A stretch of 64,000 bases of DNA from Sipunculus nudus (taxonomy: Eukaryota > Annelida > Sipuncula > Golfingiida > Sipunculidae): assembly GCA_026874595.1 (NCBI GenBank), contig CM049320.1:49366714-49430713 (forward strand), written 5' to 3'. Shown here piece by piece: positions 28,401 through 37,963 of this stretch (position 1 is the stretch's first letter; every line of letters starts with the position of its first letter). Below the pieces are notes generated by a model, which saw nothing but the letters and a program-made list of their open reading frames with translations, was not told the DNA's origin and made no database searches. Position numbers and translations under genes: made by a program.

Positions 28401-30671
28401 ATACAGTAAATCTCAAAAATAAATAATTTTAAAATCTAAGATAGGAGGTCTTATTTAAATCAAATGTTTGACCTGTGTTAACGCATTTTTAGCCACAGTC
28501 CCTGCAGTCACCCCGGGAAGAACATTTACAAAAACAGATAGAGGTGCTAACAAAAGACAGGTATGCCTTTGACGACCAGGTATCTACTCTAGTGAAGGGT
28601 ATGTACACACTGGAAGCAGAAAAACAGGATATACAGGAGGCCTACGATCAACTGATGAAAGAAAAGAAGGCACTCAGGAAAAATATTAACAAGGTGAAGG
28701 CAATGCTGCCAATTCAGCAGTCATGTGGTGAACAGTTGAAAAGTATGGTTCCTGCCTAGTGGTTTAAAATAATTCATTGGGCTTATACCTGGACTATACT
28801 GGGCGCTCTAACATTTTGATATTGTGAAAATTAATAATTACCACAATGTATTGCTGGTTTATCAGCCCATCTAGTTTAAACTCTTAAGTTACTGAGGAAT
28901 TGAGTTAAAGTAAAATTTGTATAGATGCTTATTTGTACATTTTCACAGAAACCAACAAAAATATAAAACAATAAGCGTTTCAAGTAGAACACTATATGAT
29001 TGTTATATCTGCAATTTAGATATTAACAACAGTAATTTTGTAAATACCTCTCAACGTGCATATTATAAATATAGAACATAGTTAACCTTTTAACAGTTAC
29101 AGCTACATTTTACCGCTCTAGCTAATAATGTACCTTGCATTAGTATAATTTAAATGATATATATCATGTTAAAGTTTTGTCATTACAATTAGATGAAGCG
29201 TGAGAGAGTTCAGATGGAGGAGGTGGTAAACCAGGTGTCTGAGGAATGCGCCCACCTAGACAGGAAGGTCCTGCAGCTGGAAGAAGAAAATCTGGACTTG
29301 TCGGAGAATCTGAGAGAAACAAGGGAGCAGCTGACGAAGGCAGAATTAGAACATACCAGCAGGTATGAACTCTACTACATGGGTTTAGACTTGCAACAAT
29401 AAATAAATTAAAACATGGATAAAAGATGTGTTATTTTTATACTAAACGTGCGTCAAGATCACGTCCGTTACTTCATCTCCGCTGCACACAAATGTTATCA
29501 CTTTTATTGTCGTGTATGAAAGTTTTCATGCCGTATGTATTAATTGGGAATGTCATTTAAAGTAAACCATCAGTTTCCTTGACAAAGATATTGTAAAGAT
29601 GTGTCGTACATATAAGAAAACTGTCTAGTAAGCATTACACTATAGGTGTTTACATTCCGTCTTGCTCAAGTAATGCATCAACATTGTAAGGTAGCCGCAT
29701 GGGATTTGTGAAACGTGGTAACGACACAAAAACTTGTATATCTATACGAACTCCAAGCAAAATGATTAATAGCTGCGATGGCATAACAGCTAAATTTGTA
29801 TGAATGATTTGTAGAAATATAGTTCACGTTGACACCACGACTGCCTTAAAGATGCAACATAAACGATACTAATATGATTCGTATGCTTCAGGTTGGCGGA
29901 GATAACGAGTCGGTTCGAGGAGGAGGCCGAAATTGAAAAGAGACGAGTACGTAACGCCCAGCTCCAAGCAACCCGGGCCCTGACAGCACGTGAGCGAGCC
30001 CACAAGAGAGAACTCAAAGGTCTACAGGAACAGGTATTCGATAAATATAGTATCAAAAATGTATAATAGCTTTTTGTTTTATAATTTTATATAAAACGGG
30101 AAAAAGTACAAACATTAACGATGTTTCTCTGGGAATATATAAGGTACAGACCAATAAAATTTAAACCCGTATCAAAACATTATAATCTCATTCACATATC
30201 TTGAATACGTTTTCTTTTGAACAAAATACTCTTGATAATATGTTATTTCATGATTTTTTGCCAAATTTTTTTTTTGGAAAACGATAAAATGAGGTATAAC
30301 TGTATATAAAATATGTAATAACCACACATGCATACATATACGCTGTATCTGCCATGGTTCTTTAACATATAGATACAACATAGCAATCCAATGTCCTCAA
30401 GTCTGTTGCTTTGTGTGAATTTTTAAAATTGTTTTAATCTATCAGTCCTTAAAATGTTTGAATATTGTTTCTGTTCCAACAATAGTGTGCCACATTTATG
30501 GAGCAGATACGACAAGAAGTCCATCACAGGAAACAGTTTATCAAAGGTGGCGCCAGTAGTGAAGACCTGCGTGATGACGTGCCAGGTTTAACCGGAAGTC
30601 CAGGTTTAACAGGAAGTCCCGGCTCTGCCATTGATAGAAGTGGTGGCCTATCATATCAGAGCTGGAAATAA
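1..30671 (+). CDS. CROCC: Rootletin (ciliary rootlet coiled-coil protein), 5'-partial, multi-exon gene
   Basis: Rootletin is the main structural protein of the striated ciliary rootlet and of the fibres linking centrioles. The spliced product is almost entirely heptad-type coiled coil rich in E, K, Q, L and R. It follows vertebrate rootletin in order: the SLSQINAMLRDEL and EHSRVMALWRDV blocks of the Rootletin domain, GLAQDKIELNRL, EARRELQELR, EGRVEALESEL, a serine-rich break, DIDSVTAGLRDVMQQL, and the C-terminal ARERAHKRELKGLQEQ. Exons: 1026-1242, 1804-1970, 2490-2660, 2991-3290, 3990-4186, 4428-4642, 5198-5383, 5891-6051, 6402-6587, 7100-7188, 7380-7545, 8087-8299, 8680-8801, 9433-10008, 10594-10845, 11234-11361, 11695-11858, 12267-12351, 13410-13510, 13935-14256, 14911-15089, 15859-16038, 16631-16824, 17240-17415, 20309-20494, 20906-21150, 21528-21966, 22429-22634, 23314-23434, 26192-26355, 26625-26807, 27185-27325, 27805-28074, 28493-28693, 29193-29362, 29892-30033, 30486-30671. 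All phases agree. Visible length is 2,466 residues against about 2,017 for the human protein, and the start codon is missing. Confidence 0.93.
123..973. mobile_element. 851-bp element with inverted terminal repeats
   Basis: The left end reads CAGTGGAACCTCT, then after a short insertion the ATAAAGTGGGCAC motif. The reverse complement of the right end reads CAGTGGAACCTCTATAATGT and continues GGGCACCCTTGGGAC. No transposase is visible inside, so this is a non-autonomous DNA transposon. CAGTG termini recall the Tc1/mariner-pogo group. A TA follows the right end, but the left flank is CA, so the target duplication is not intact. Confidence 0.7.
1026..5383 (+). CDS. CROCC: Rootletin exons 1-7: N-terminal coiled coil
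   Basis: Seven exons (1026-1242, 1804-1970, 2490-2660, 2991-3290, 3990-4186, 4428-4642, 5198-5383) encode about 484 residues of uninterrupted coiled coil with almost no proline. Splice phases run 0-1, 1-0, 0-0, 0-0, 0-2, 2-1, 1-1. The third, fourth and fifth exons are related: exon 4 begins like exon 5 (AL..LR.D..AL, then DKLRKE/DKLKKE and IREEKE) and ends like exon 3 (EKEE, KQ.E.I..L, DKE before the donor). This indicates internal duplication of a coil module. Exon 6 (TAHEQEVKSLGSQ onward) contains no in-frame ATG but splices cleanly on both sides. Vertebrate rootletin has only about 220 residues before the SLSQINAML-equivalent block; here at least 630 are visible, so the N-terminal rod is longer. 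Confidence 0.85.
1713..1772 (+). pseudogene. Ghost copy of rootletin exon 2
   Basis: Starting with 'tacag', this stretch repeats the acceptor and first ~57 bases of the real exon 88 bases downstream (agaggNgttgaaacgg..., aatgaag..., aaagct). Read in the splice phase it gives VLKRLANEVNPSKA then a stop within about 20 codons, against ELKRLANEDSMSKA in the true exon. It is a partial duplication that decayed. Confidence 0.8.
3291..3334 (+). repeat. GA-rich microsatellite at exon 4 donor
   Basis: Impure (GA)n begins immediately after the donor gtgtgt of rootletin exon 4. A second GA tract lies at 3643-3670. Confidence 0.8.
3449..3638. mobile_element. Short element with GGATCCAG-type ends and G/C tracts
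   Basis: The left end reads CAGGGGCTGATCCAGGATTT followed by a G tract. The right end is a C tract followed by CCGGACCCGCTTCTG, which inverts to CAGAAGCGGGTCCGG. The same end type recurs at 19049, 42653 and 53051. No coding capacity. Confidence 0.5.
5891..7188 (+). CDS. CROCC: Rootletin exons 8-10: coil end and Pro/Ser/Thr-rich linker
   Basis: Exon 8 (5891-6051) continues the coil (EKEASALRTRLAQVESME). Its acceptor is ambiguous: 'gcgtag' at 5890 or 'ttttag' at 5896 both keep frame and differ by two residues. Exon 9 (6402-6587) and most of exon 10 (7100-7188) are not coiled coil. They encode roughly 75 residues rich in P, S, T, H and G, for example HLTPPSTTVSAGH and SRPPTGGAPDGD, before the coil restarts at ANLRFQQEQARC. 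The latter aligns with the lead-in to the conserved Rootletin-domain block. Exon 9 has phase-0 boundaries on both sides, so skipping it would keep frame. I know of no equivalent linker at this point in vertebrate rootletin. Confidence 0.82.
7380..8801 (+). CDS. CROCC: Rootletin exons 11-13: conserved core of the Rootletin domain
   Basis: Exon 11 (7380-7545) encodes ASLSQINAMLRDELNQA, followed by IRKLSHDWESTRQELE. Exon 12 (8087-8299) encodes EHSRVMALWRDVTAFRREF and the stretch ending LTFGVNQRSSEADAK. This tryptophan-containing segment is the most conserved part of rootletin and its paralogue CEP250 (Pfam Rootletin family). I place the exon 12 acceptor at 'ctaaag' (8086) rather than 'aacaag' (8098). 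Both are in frame, but only the first gives NYNKHLKAEHSR, which matches the vertebrate spacing without a gap. Exon 13 (8680-8801) starts after 'atttcag' and ends at 'aa|gtatga'. Its frame stays open to 8829, and a stop follows if it is not spliced there. Confidence 0.9.
9433..11858 (+). CDS. CROCC: Rootletin exons 14-17: acidic region and start of central rod
   Basis: Exon 14 (9433-10008) is the longest, about 192 residues. It carries an acidic non-coil patch (YLSSEDEGEGEADLN), a region equivalent to the serine-rich break in human rootletin, then coil restarting at ALQTALNRHKTQIHELKTQL. Exons 15 (10594-10845), 16 (11234-11361) and 17 (11695-11858) continue the rod and end with SGLAQDKIELNRLISR, nearly identical to the vertebrate SLAQDKLDLNRL motif. 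The exon 15 donor is at 'atg|gtacga' rather than the nearer 'aga|gtaaga', because only the former joins exon 16 in phase. Exon 17 has two in-frame acceptors six bases apart (11694 and 11700). Confidence 0.88.
12267..17415 (+). CDS. CROCC: Rootletin exons 18-24: central rod
   Basis: Exons 12267-12351, 13410-13510, 13935-14256, 14911-15089, 15859-16038, 16631-16824 and 17240-17415. The first two carry a short non-coil passage (IGQQRSVEVPQLSSPDKHF and DRRIHPDESRD) before heptads resume at ELVMQSREITALTEQL. The rest is regular coil (for example LEAELRISRQQIQD). Exon 23 has alternative donors three bases apart (after 16824 or 16827), both in phase. Exon 24 ends at AG|GCAAGT, a GC donor, and no GT donor there keeps the frame. 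A pyrimidine-rich and TA microsatellite lies just upstream of the exon 23 acceptor. Confidence 0.87.
16531..16619 (+). repeat. (CT)n followed by (TA)n microsatellite
   Basis: A pyrimidine run passes into about 60 bases of TA dinucleotides ending 11 bases before the acceptor AG of rootletin exon 23. It occupies the position of the branch site and polypyrimidine tract. Confidence 0.9.
19554..19749 (-). mobile_element. Truncated copy of the GGTATGGTTCTCAGGCA MITE
   Basis: From the terminal 'agccaaaaaa' through GGTATGGTTCTCAGGCA to 'ctgatcatata' this is closely similar to the reverse complement of the right-hand two thirds of the element at 43584-43900. The other end is missing. Confidence 0.75.
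19761..20170 (+). repeat. Two tandem copies of a ~200-bp unit
   Basis: Both copies contain the motif order 'taccctcc', 'gtaa(g/c)tta', 'ggttcat(a/t)attgaaaatt', 'cactaaaatatataacgtatagtaataat' and 'ataacagttttcatagta'. Copy two has its own substitutions and ends in a C tract. Confidence 0.85.
20309..22634 (+). CDS. CROCC: Rootletin exons 25-28: rod, EARRELQEL block and serine/arginine-rich break
   Basis: Exons 20309-20494, 20906-21150, 21528-21966 and 22429-22634. Exon 26 encodes YMEARRELQELRCLIRLLD and exon 27 GAEGRVEALESELTRVDGDK; both match vertebrate rootletin almost residue for residue. The end of exon 27 and most of exon 28 form a basic, serine-rich, non-coil segment of about 80 residues (KGSRSRSASPEFRG, GRLRGSRTSLSPHKRSYSS). 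The vertebrate protein has a Pro/Ser-rich break at the same place. Coil resumes at DIDSVTAGLRDVMQQLAQAE. The alignment with vertebrate rootletin across exons 24-26 has no gap, so no exon is missing from the 2.9-kb intron before exon 25. Confidence 0.9.
23314..30671 (+). CDS. CROCC: Rootletin exons 29-37: distal rod and C-terminus
   Basis: Exons 23314-23434, 26192-26355, 26625-26807, 27185-27325, 27805-28074, 28493-28693, 29193-29362, 29892-30033 and 30486-30671. Recognisable blocks are LEMTRRTMEGDMQRLKLNL, MERRLLMERLDAARAGL, ALRKNINKVK and ARERAHKRELKGLQEQ, in the same order as vertebrate rootletin. Exon 31 has a tandem NAGNAG-type acceptor (gcag|cag), so one glutamine may be optional. Its donor is also tandem (after 26807 or 26810). 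The last exon ends with a short non-coil tail holding two copies of GLTGSPG and the terminal residues SYQSWK, then TAA. The tail is not obviously shared with vertebrates. Confidence 0.9.
23515..23660 (-). mobile_element. tRNA-derived SINE, copy 1
   Basis: Read on the minus strand it contains TAGCGAAGCGGTTGG, a good RNA polymerase III A box, and about 40 bases later GGGTTCGAATCCC, a perfect B box. These are the internal promoter of a tRNA-derived short interspersed element. It does not fold as a complete functional tRNA as far as I can see, and a related copy lies about 90 bases away. Confidence 0.8.
23746..23896 (-). mobile_element. tRNA-derived SINE, copy 2
   Basis: Same orientation and organisation as the neighbouring copy, with a slightly decayed A box (TAACGAAGTCGTTGG on the minus strand) and B box GGGTTCGAATCCG. 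Both copies begin on the plus strand with the same 'gtta(c/g)gaagacaaatt'. Confidence 0.8.
23973..25922. mobile_element. 1,950-bp inverted-repeat element with 5-bp target duplication
   Basis: The left end begins TGTTACGAGCCATAATG and continues with TAATAACCGACCCATATTG. The right end, inverted, begins TGTTACGACCCATAATG and continues with TCATAACCGTCCCATATTG. AATGC flanks it on both sides (23968-23972 and 25923-25927). Internal copies of both end types meet at about 24417, so it may be two elements fused or nested. It contains a TA microsatellite (25428-25495) and no coding region. Confidence 0.82.
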
Positions 30672-32312
<1,641 letters not shown>

Positions 32313-32939
32313 ATTCCTGGTTACTGACCAACGTCTGAGCTTCAGGGAAGTACTGATCAAGTACAAGTTTTTTATAAAAGTATAGCAAACCAGGGTAACC
32401 TACACTTAAACAAGCGGTCAACAGGTCTTTATCTATGATTCTGTATTTACGCAAAATACTGTTATGACATCATCAGCGTTGTCTGTCGTTCCATTTCATA
32501 CTGATGGCGGTAAGACGTCGCCAATCATGCCCGGCGTGTGTAATTTACCAACAAAATTTGACGCGAAAGAAACACGTGCACAAGTGTTTAAAAATTCAAT
32601 TATTAAGTATTGAGACTTTAAAATGAACGTCTTGTATTTTCTGAAGATAAATTATAATGGGGTTTTATATATCAGGAGTAAGACAGCGTTAAATTTTATG
32701 GATGGCTTAAAGGGGCCCATTCACCTATAAAGCATGTTGATTTAATATACAAAATTGCTACTTTCTTTTAAAATAAATCTGTACCTGCCAAAATATTGCC
32801 TTGAAACCATTTGCTGTCTTCTGTAAACGGGTTTTGAAAACGGGACCGGGCGCGATCACAGGTGTCAACATAATCACAGTGCGTGGGGCTGCGTGCATCG
32901 CGGAGCCACAGCAAGCCTTGGCAAGCCACCATGGTTTCT

Positions 32940-34085
32940 TTACAAATTTGACCTAGCCGTTGATAAGATGCATCAAACTTGTGGGTTTGGTGACTGTACC
33001 TCAAATTCTTACAAAGTTATTCTGTTTAAACATCATTTTAGCAAGTAAACAACATAAGGTGGCGCTACCTGTCTTCTGCAGAAAACAATGCTATCAAATA
33101 TCTTATGTCAATTTGATTTTTGAACCAATCCATGCATCCCTCAGTGAGATATTAAAGTTTACATCATTTCAGCGTTATCGCCTCAATGACCTTGAAAAAT
33201 GCATCAAGATCATCCATATTCGAACTTGGCCTAGCCCTTGATAAGATGCATCTAAACTGTAGGTTTGGTGACTGTACCACAAATTCTTTTTGAGTTATTG
33301 TCCAAATATCATTTTAGCATAATCGCTGCTGTGACCTTGAAAAATGCATCAAGGTCATCCATGTTCGAACTTGACCTAGCCGTTGATAAGATGCATCAAA
33401 CCTGTGGGTTTGGTGACTGTACCTCAAATTCTTACAAAGTTATTGCGTTAACATCATTTTAATAAGAAAACGACACAAGGTGGCACCACCTGTCTTCTGC
33501 AAAAGACAAAGCTAAAAAAGATTTTTTGTGTGAATTTCACCAAATATGGGAATATTCAAGGTCAAGGCCACTCTCATAGGAAAGGTCATGTCCCCAATTC
33601 AAATAAACATCATCCCATAACTCATATCTATTTATATGCATAATATAAAAGAAATCTGTCCATTAGTTTTTTACTTATAATGCTCACAGTACTGTAAAGT
33701 GGCAATTTTGGGGGTATTAAAAGGCACGAAAACAAGTGAAGAATAATGGGTCGCGACACCAGTTTCTGGAACATGACAACCCTATCCATGATCTTTGATC
33801 AACTTGATTTTGGGATCAATGCATGCAAAATGTCTCGAGATATTTAAGAAATTGTGTGATTTTTCCCAAAATTGGACTTATTCAAGGTCAAGGACACTCT
33901 TCCAGTAAAGGTCATGACCTCATTTTAAATAGGCGCCGTCCTCTCATCCATATCTATACATATACCAAGTTTGGTAAAGATCCAAGACATATTTTTTGAG
34001 TTATCGCGCCAACAAGATTTATATGTGGCGGCGGCGGCGGGACCGGTATGAAAACATTATATCCCCCGACTTTGTCTAGGGATAC
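32940..34085 (+). repeat. Divergent interspersed repeat with internal tandem copies
   Basis: A block reading 'ttgacctagccgttgataagatgcatcaaac' and then 'tgggtttggtgactgtacc' occurs three times (near 32949, 33225 and 33373), two of them preceded by 'gaccttgaaaaatgcatcaa'. Further right come 'attcaaggtcaagg' (twice), 'aaaggtcatg' (twice), 'gtggcggcggcggcgggacc' and 'cccccgactttgtctaggg'. This resembles decayed non-coding repeat families that I believe are common in bivalve genomes; that attribution is from memory. Confidence 0.6.
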
Positions 34086-34226
34086 AGTTCCTGCTGTCAC
34101 AGTTCATTGAGTAGATTAGATGATGTCTGTGACACTGTGAAAACTGAAACAATTGGATAAAAATTACAAATATAAAGTCCTGATTTAGCTGATTGTAAAA
34201 CTACAATAAGTACACGTCAAGTTGTT

Positions 34227-35035
34227 TAGCTCAGAGGATATGGGTAACAGAGACCTAATTTCAGGTTTACGAGGAGATTTTTCATGGGCCTCCCTTGATG
34301 TCAAGTTTGAAGATTCCAGGTCCAGGGAGTATGATTTGTGACCGGTTAACGGACGACTGCTTCTTTCAAGATCTCGAAAATAGAGAAAAAAATGCGTAAA
34401 AATTGGAAAAAAAATACAGGATGTCCGACCAGTCTGTATAGGAACTGATGAAACACTCTTTGATCATTATGCATGGCAATCAATGCATTAATCATACAAA
34501 TACTGGAGCTTTTGTGTTAAACTTTTAATTATTCTTGGGGGGTACCTACAAGCTCAGAGAATATGGGTAACAGAGACCTAATTTCAGGTTTCCAAGCAAA
34601 TTTTTCATGGACGACCATGGATGTCAAGATAGAAGATTCTTAATTAAACGGTTACGATTTGTTCCTTGTTAACAGACGACTGCTTCATTTAAAGGTCTCA
34701 AAAATATAAAAAAAAATGCGTAAAAATCTTAAAATACAGGTGGCGCCACCAGTCTGCAGGAACTGATTATATACTCCATGGCCCATATGCATGCAAAAAG
34801 CAAAAAATCATGGCAATCAGTGCGTTTGTTATTCAGATATTGGAGCTGTTGTATCATTACTCGGTGGATATGGGTAACAGAGACCTAAATTCAGGTTTCC
34901 AAGAAGATATTTCATGGACCTCCCTGGATGTACGGTTAGAAGTTTCTAGGTCTAAAGGTTACGATTTATGCCCTGTCAACGGACGAACGATCGGACAACC
35001 GCACGGCCGATGGCAAAGGGTGATCGCTAAAAAAC
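34227..35035 (+). repeat. Three tandem units of ~315 bp
   Basis: Units start with 'atatgggtaacagagaccta' near 34238, 34559 and 34868, and share 'tttcatgg', 'gatgtca' and 'acggacgac'-type stretches. The first two also share 'aaaatgcgtaaaaat' and 'accagtctg'. They are diverged from one another. A shorter-period relative occupies 63240-64000. Confidence 0.7.
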
Positions 35036-37323
35036 GTACAAAAACGTGCTTACAGAGAAGTTGCTTGACAACAGGTCAGTATCAACACCGTAAGTTAAAC
35101 GTATATAATGGATTTCAATTGCGAAAACAGACATGTCCCAGTGTATCTTTTGAATGTAGTATTTTTGTAAATGTTTGTGGGATGTTTTAAACCAGATTTA
35201 ATCTAACAAACTCATCAACTTCAGAGGTTAAATCATTCATTCCATCGTTTTTCTGGATACGTTTGAGTACATAAACAAAAATCTCTGGAAACTTTTAATA
35301 CATGAACAGTTTATTGTCAGACGACATTTCATACAAAACAAGAAAATTAATTAATACAATAAATCAAACAGCCAATGACTTGTTATCTGTGAAAAACACC
35401 GGAGACCAAATTAGCCGTATAGGTCAGTCAAGCAAAATATCAATATACATATGTTTTCACATTAATGAAGATAAATATGTAACACATAACAACTGGCAAA
35501 ATTGTGTAACGCAGATTTGTGTATTTAACATATGATGGCTTTAAAAATATGTGGACATTATTTTTGACACATTCTGCGCCGTGATGGGGTCGAAGCAAAA
35601 TCTAAAATGAAAGACATTTTTTTATTGTGTGTGTGATGGCTTCGCTAAGATTACAGGGCTAAAAGAAACATGTTCAAGGGTTATTTCCCTATTTCATTAA
35701 AATCAAATGACTTAGAAAAAAACCAGTGTTTTCAAGCGTATAACATTACAATGAAGTAAAATAGTAAAAAAAAAAAAACCAAAAAAAAAAAAAAAACTAA
35801 GAATGACATGAAAATGATACAATATTGGTCCTCAGTGAGAAAAGTAAATCTTTCGCCATTTGAATATCATAATTATCAATATTACGTATAATCAAAAGAA
35901 AATATGTAGGAAATGTATATTTAAGAACATTGATCAAACGATTTGACTTATATGGCAAACTCAGGGGAGCAATGGAACTCAATAACAACAACTGTCCCAC
36001 GTAGTCTGGGGCAAAGTTTAAGGAGCCTGTTCAAGGGTTATCTTACGTGATCGAGACAAAAGAATCAATGGACTTTTGCTGTTATTCGCTTAAAAGATCG
36101 TCCATGTAAAATGAAATTAACGAATCCGAATCAAACACGCACTTGAGCAATCACTTATAACTTATGGACCAAAATATAACATCAGATTCACACGGTTTTT
36201 CATAAGATTTACATTATTCTTCAGTCTGTAGCTAAAGTGACCTTAGCAGGACTGACAACCGGTGGGATCAGATGCCACGGACACATAGCAGGGGTATCTA
36301 CGATTATGACTTATAGCATATGTAAATCAGCTTTTATAAAAAATCTGAAATACTTGTTCTTCAGACTGCACCTCGTCCGAAAATATGTTTTACCTATCTA
36401 TACAGATCATGACAACCAATGTGTAGTATACTGATATAAGCCTGTCTGTAACGTAGTCGTGTATGGTGCGGAGGTTACATCGACGCTCACCTGCTCTTTG
36501 TGTTGATTATCATAAATGTCTTTATATGATAATTGGTATACCCCTATTGTTACAACTGTGTAGCCTATTGTAACTGCAATGCACCCATTCAACTGAAACA
36601 GGCGCTGAAAGTAACTGATCTTAATTTTATAGCATCAACTTAAACCCTACCCATATAAAAATAACTTATCTTGACATTTCACTCAATAAAAATGTGGTTA
36701 AAATGAATCCTCCCTTGTCATCGATAATTAACATACAGACGTACCCAGGCATGCCACTCCGCTAGTGTCAACGATATGTGATACATCGTGCCAGAATGTT
36801 ATCATATTTCCATTGACTTTAGAAAAGTGAACACCTCTTACTTATAACGCTTATTAATTCATGAGAAAACAACAATAACGGAAATATTCTATGCCTATAT
36901 ATCAGTACATTTGTCCGTTTAAACAAAAAATTAGATATAACAATTTCTCTAACGCTTACATAATAAATTACATTCTATACTAAAACCTTATCCATGAAAA
37001 CCTTTACCGCAAATTACAGCACCAAAATACTGACTGCCAAAACTCAGAGCAGCATTGAAAGAATCATATCTTGTTTTAGTTCAGGCACATATGGATTTGA
37101 GTCGAAAAGTTCAGTAAGAGATATGTATCCTGTAACATGACACCCTTACCCTTATCCAGGAGCGGATTATATACAAAATATAAATATATAAACAGGTATA
37201 TCAATGTAATTGGATATTACTACATCCAGGGCAAAAATAGGCAAAATGACTGTAACAATGGAAATCAAGTTTTATTTCACACTTGAACTCTTAATAATGA
37301 AGTATATCCGTGATACAACTCTA

Positions 37324-37385
<62 letters not shown>

Positions 37386-37812
37386 AAATATTTCATACGA
37401 GTTAAAACATTCTCAGGTGAGATCTACAACAAATCGACTACCGTATTGCTTACTTTCACTGTATCTACAAATGCATTTAAGAAACACAGAGGACTTGGCC
37501 ATGTAAAGAATTTTATTAAAGGAAAAATAGTCCAATTTCAATTTCCATCTAGAGTTACGACACCTAATCTTTCCCATACAATTAATTTTTCTATGCACAT
37601 CTATATACTCTACAAGAAAAACAAATAAATATCATTTTTCAAAAACAGTACAAAAATATGATTTTCAACATCAAATATAAACCCTTTAAAATGATGATAA
37701 TAGTAACGTGACGAAAATGCCATGAGAATGACAGTCACGTGATATATATATATATGTGGAGCGACAGTCATGTGACGCTTACTCGGAGAAATAATGATAG
37801 TCCACGGGACAT
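35036..37812. other. Intergenic DNA between rootletin and espin, no gene seen
   Basis: AT-rich sequence with an A-rich run at 35768-35796 and a TA microsatellite at 37328-37374. The short open frames here have no recognisable composition or motif. The right edge should contain the espin 3' untranslated region. Confidence 0.6.
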
Positions 37813-37963
37813 TTACTGAGAGCCGAACTGTTGCTCCATTATCTGCTGACTAAGACGTTTTGTTCTTAGCTCTGCCTGCCACGGTACCATGGTAAACTCT
37901 TTTTCATCTGGCTCTCCATCCCGAAGTGGTGGCATCTCCTTCCTCCTCTTCTCCTCGTCTTCT
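37813..37963 (-). CDS. ESPN: Espin exon 11: end of the actin-bundling module and stop
   Basis: The last 49 residues begin with the charged helix EDEEKRKEMPPLRDGEPDEK, continue with FTMVPWQAELRTKRLSQQI and end MEQQFGSQ before TAA. VPWQ corresponds to the APWQRQVILKK motif that ends human espin, a segment needed for actin bundling in the vertebrate protein. The distal charged helix between the WK motifs is shorter than in human. Candidate polyadenylation hexamers (AATAAA on the minus strand) lie at 37517-37512 and 37276-37271. Confidence 0.9.
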
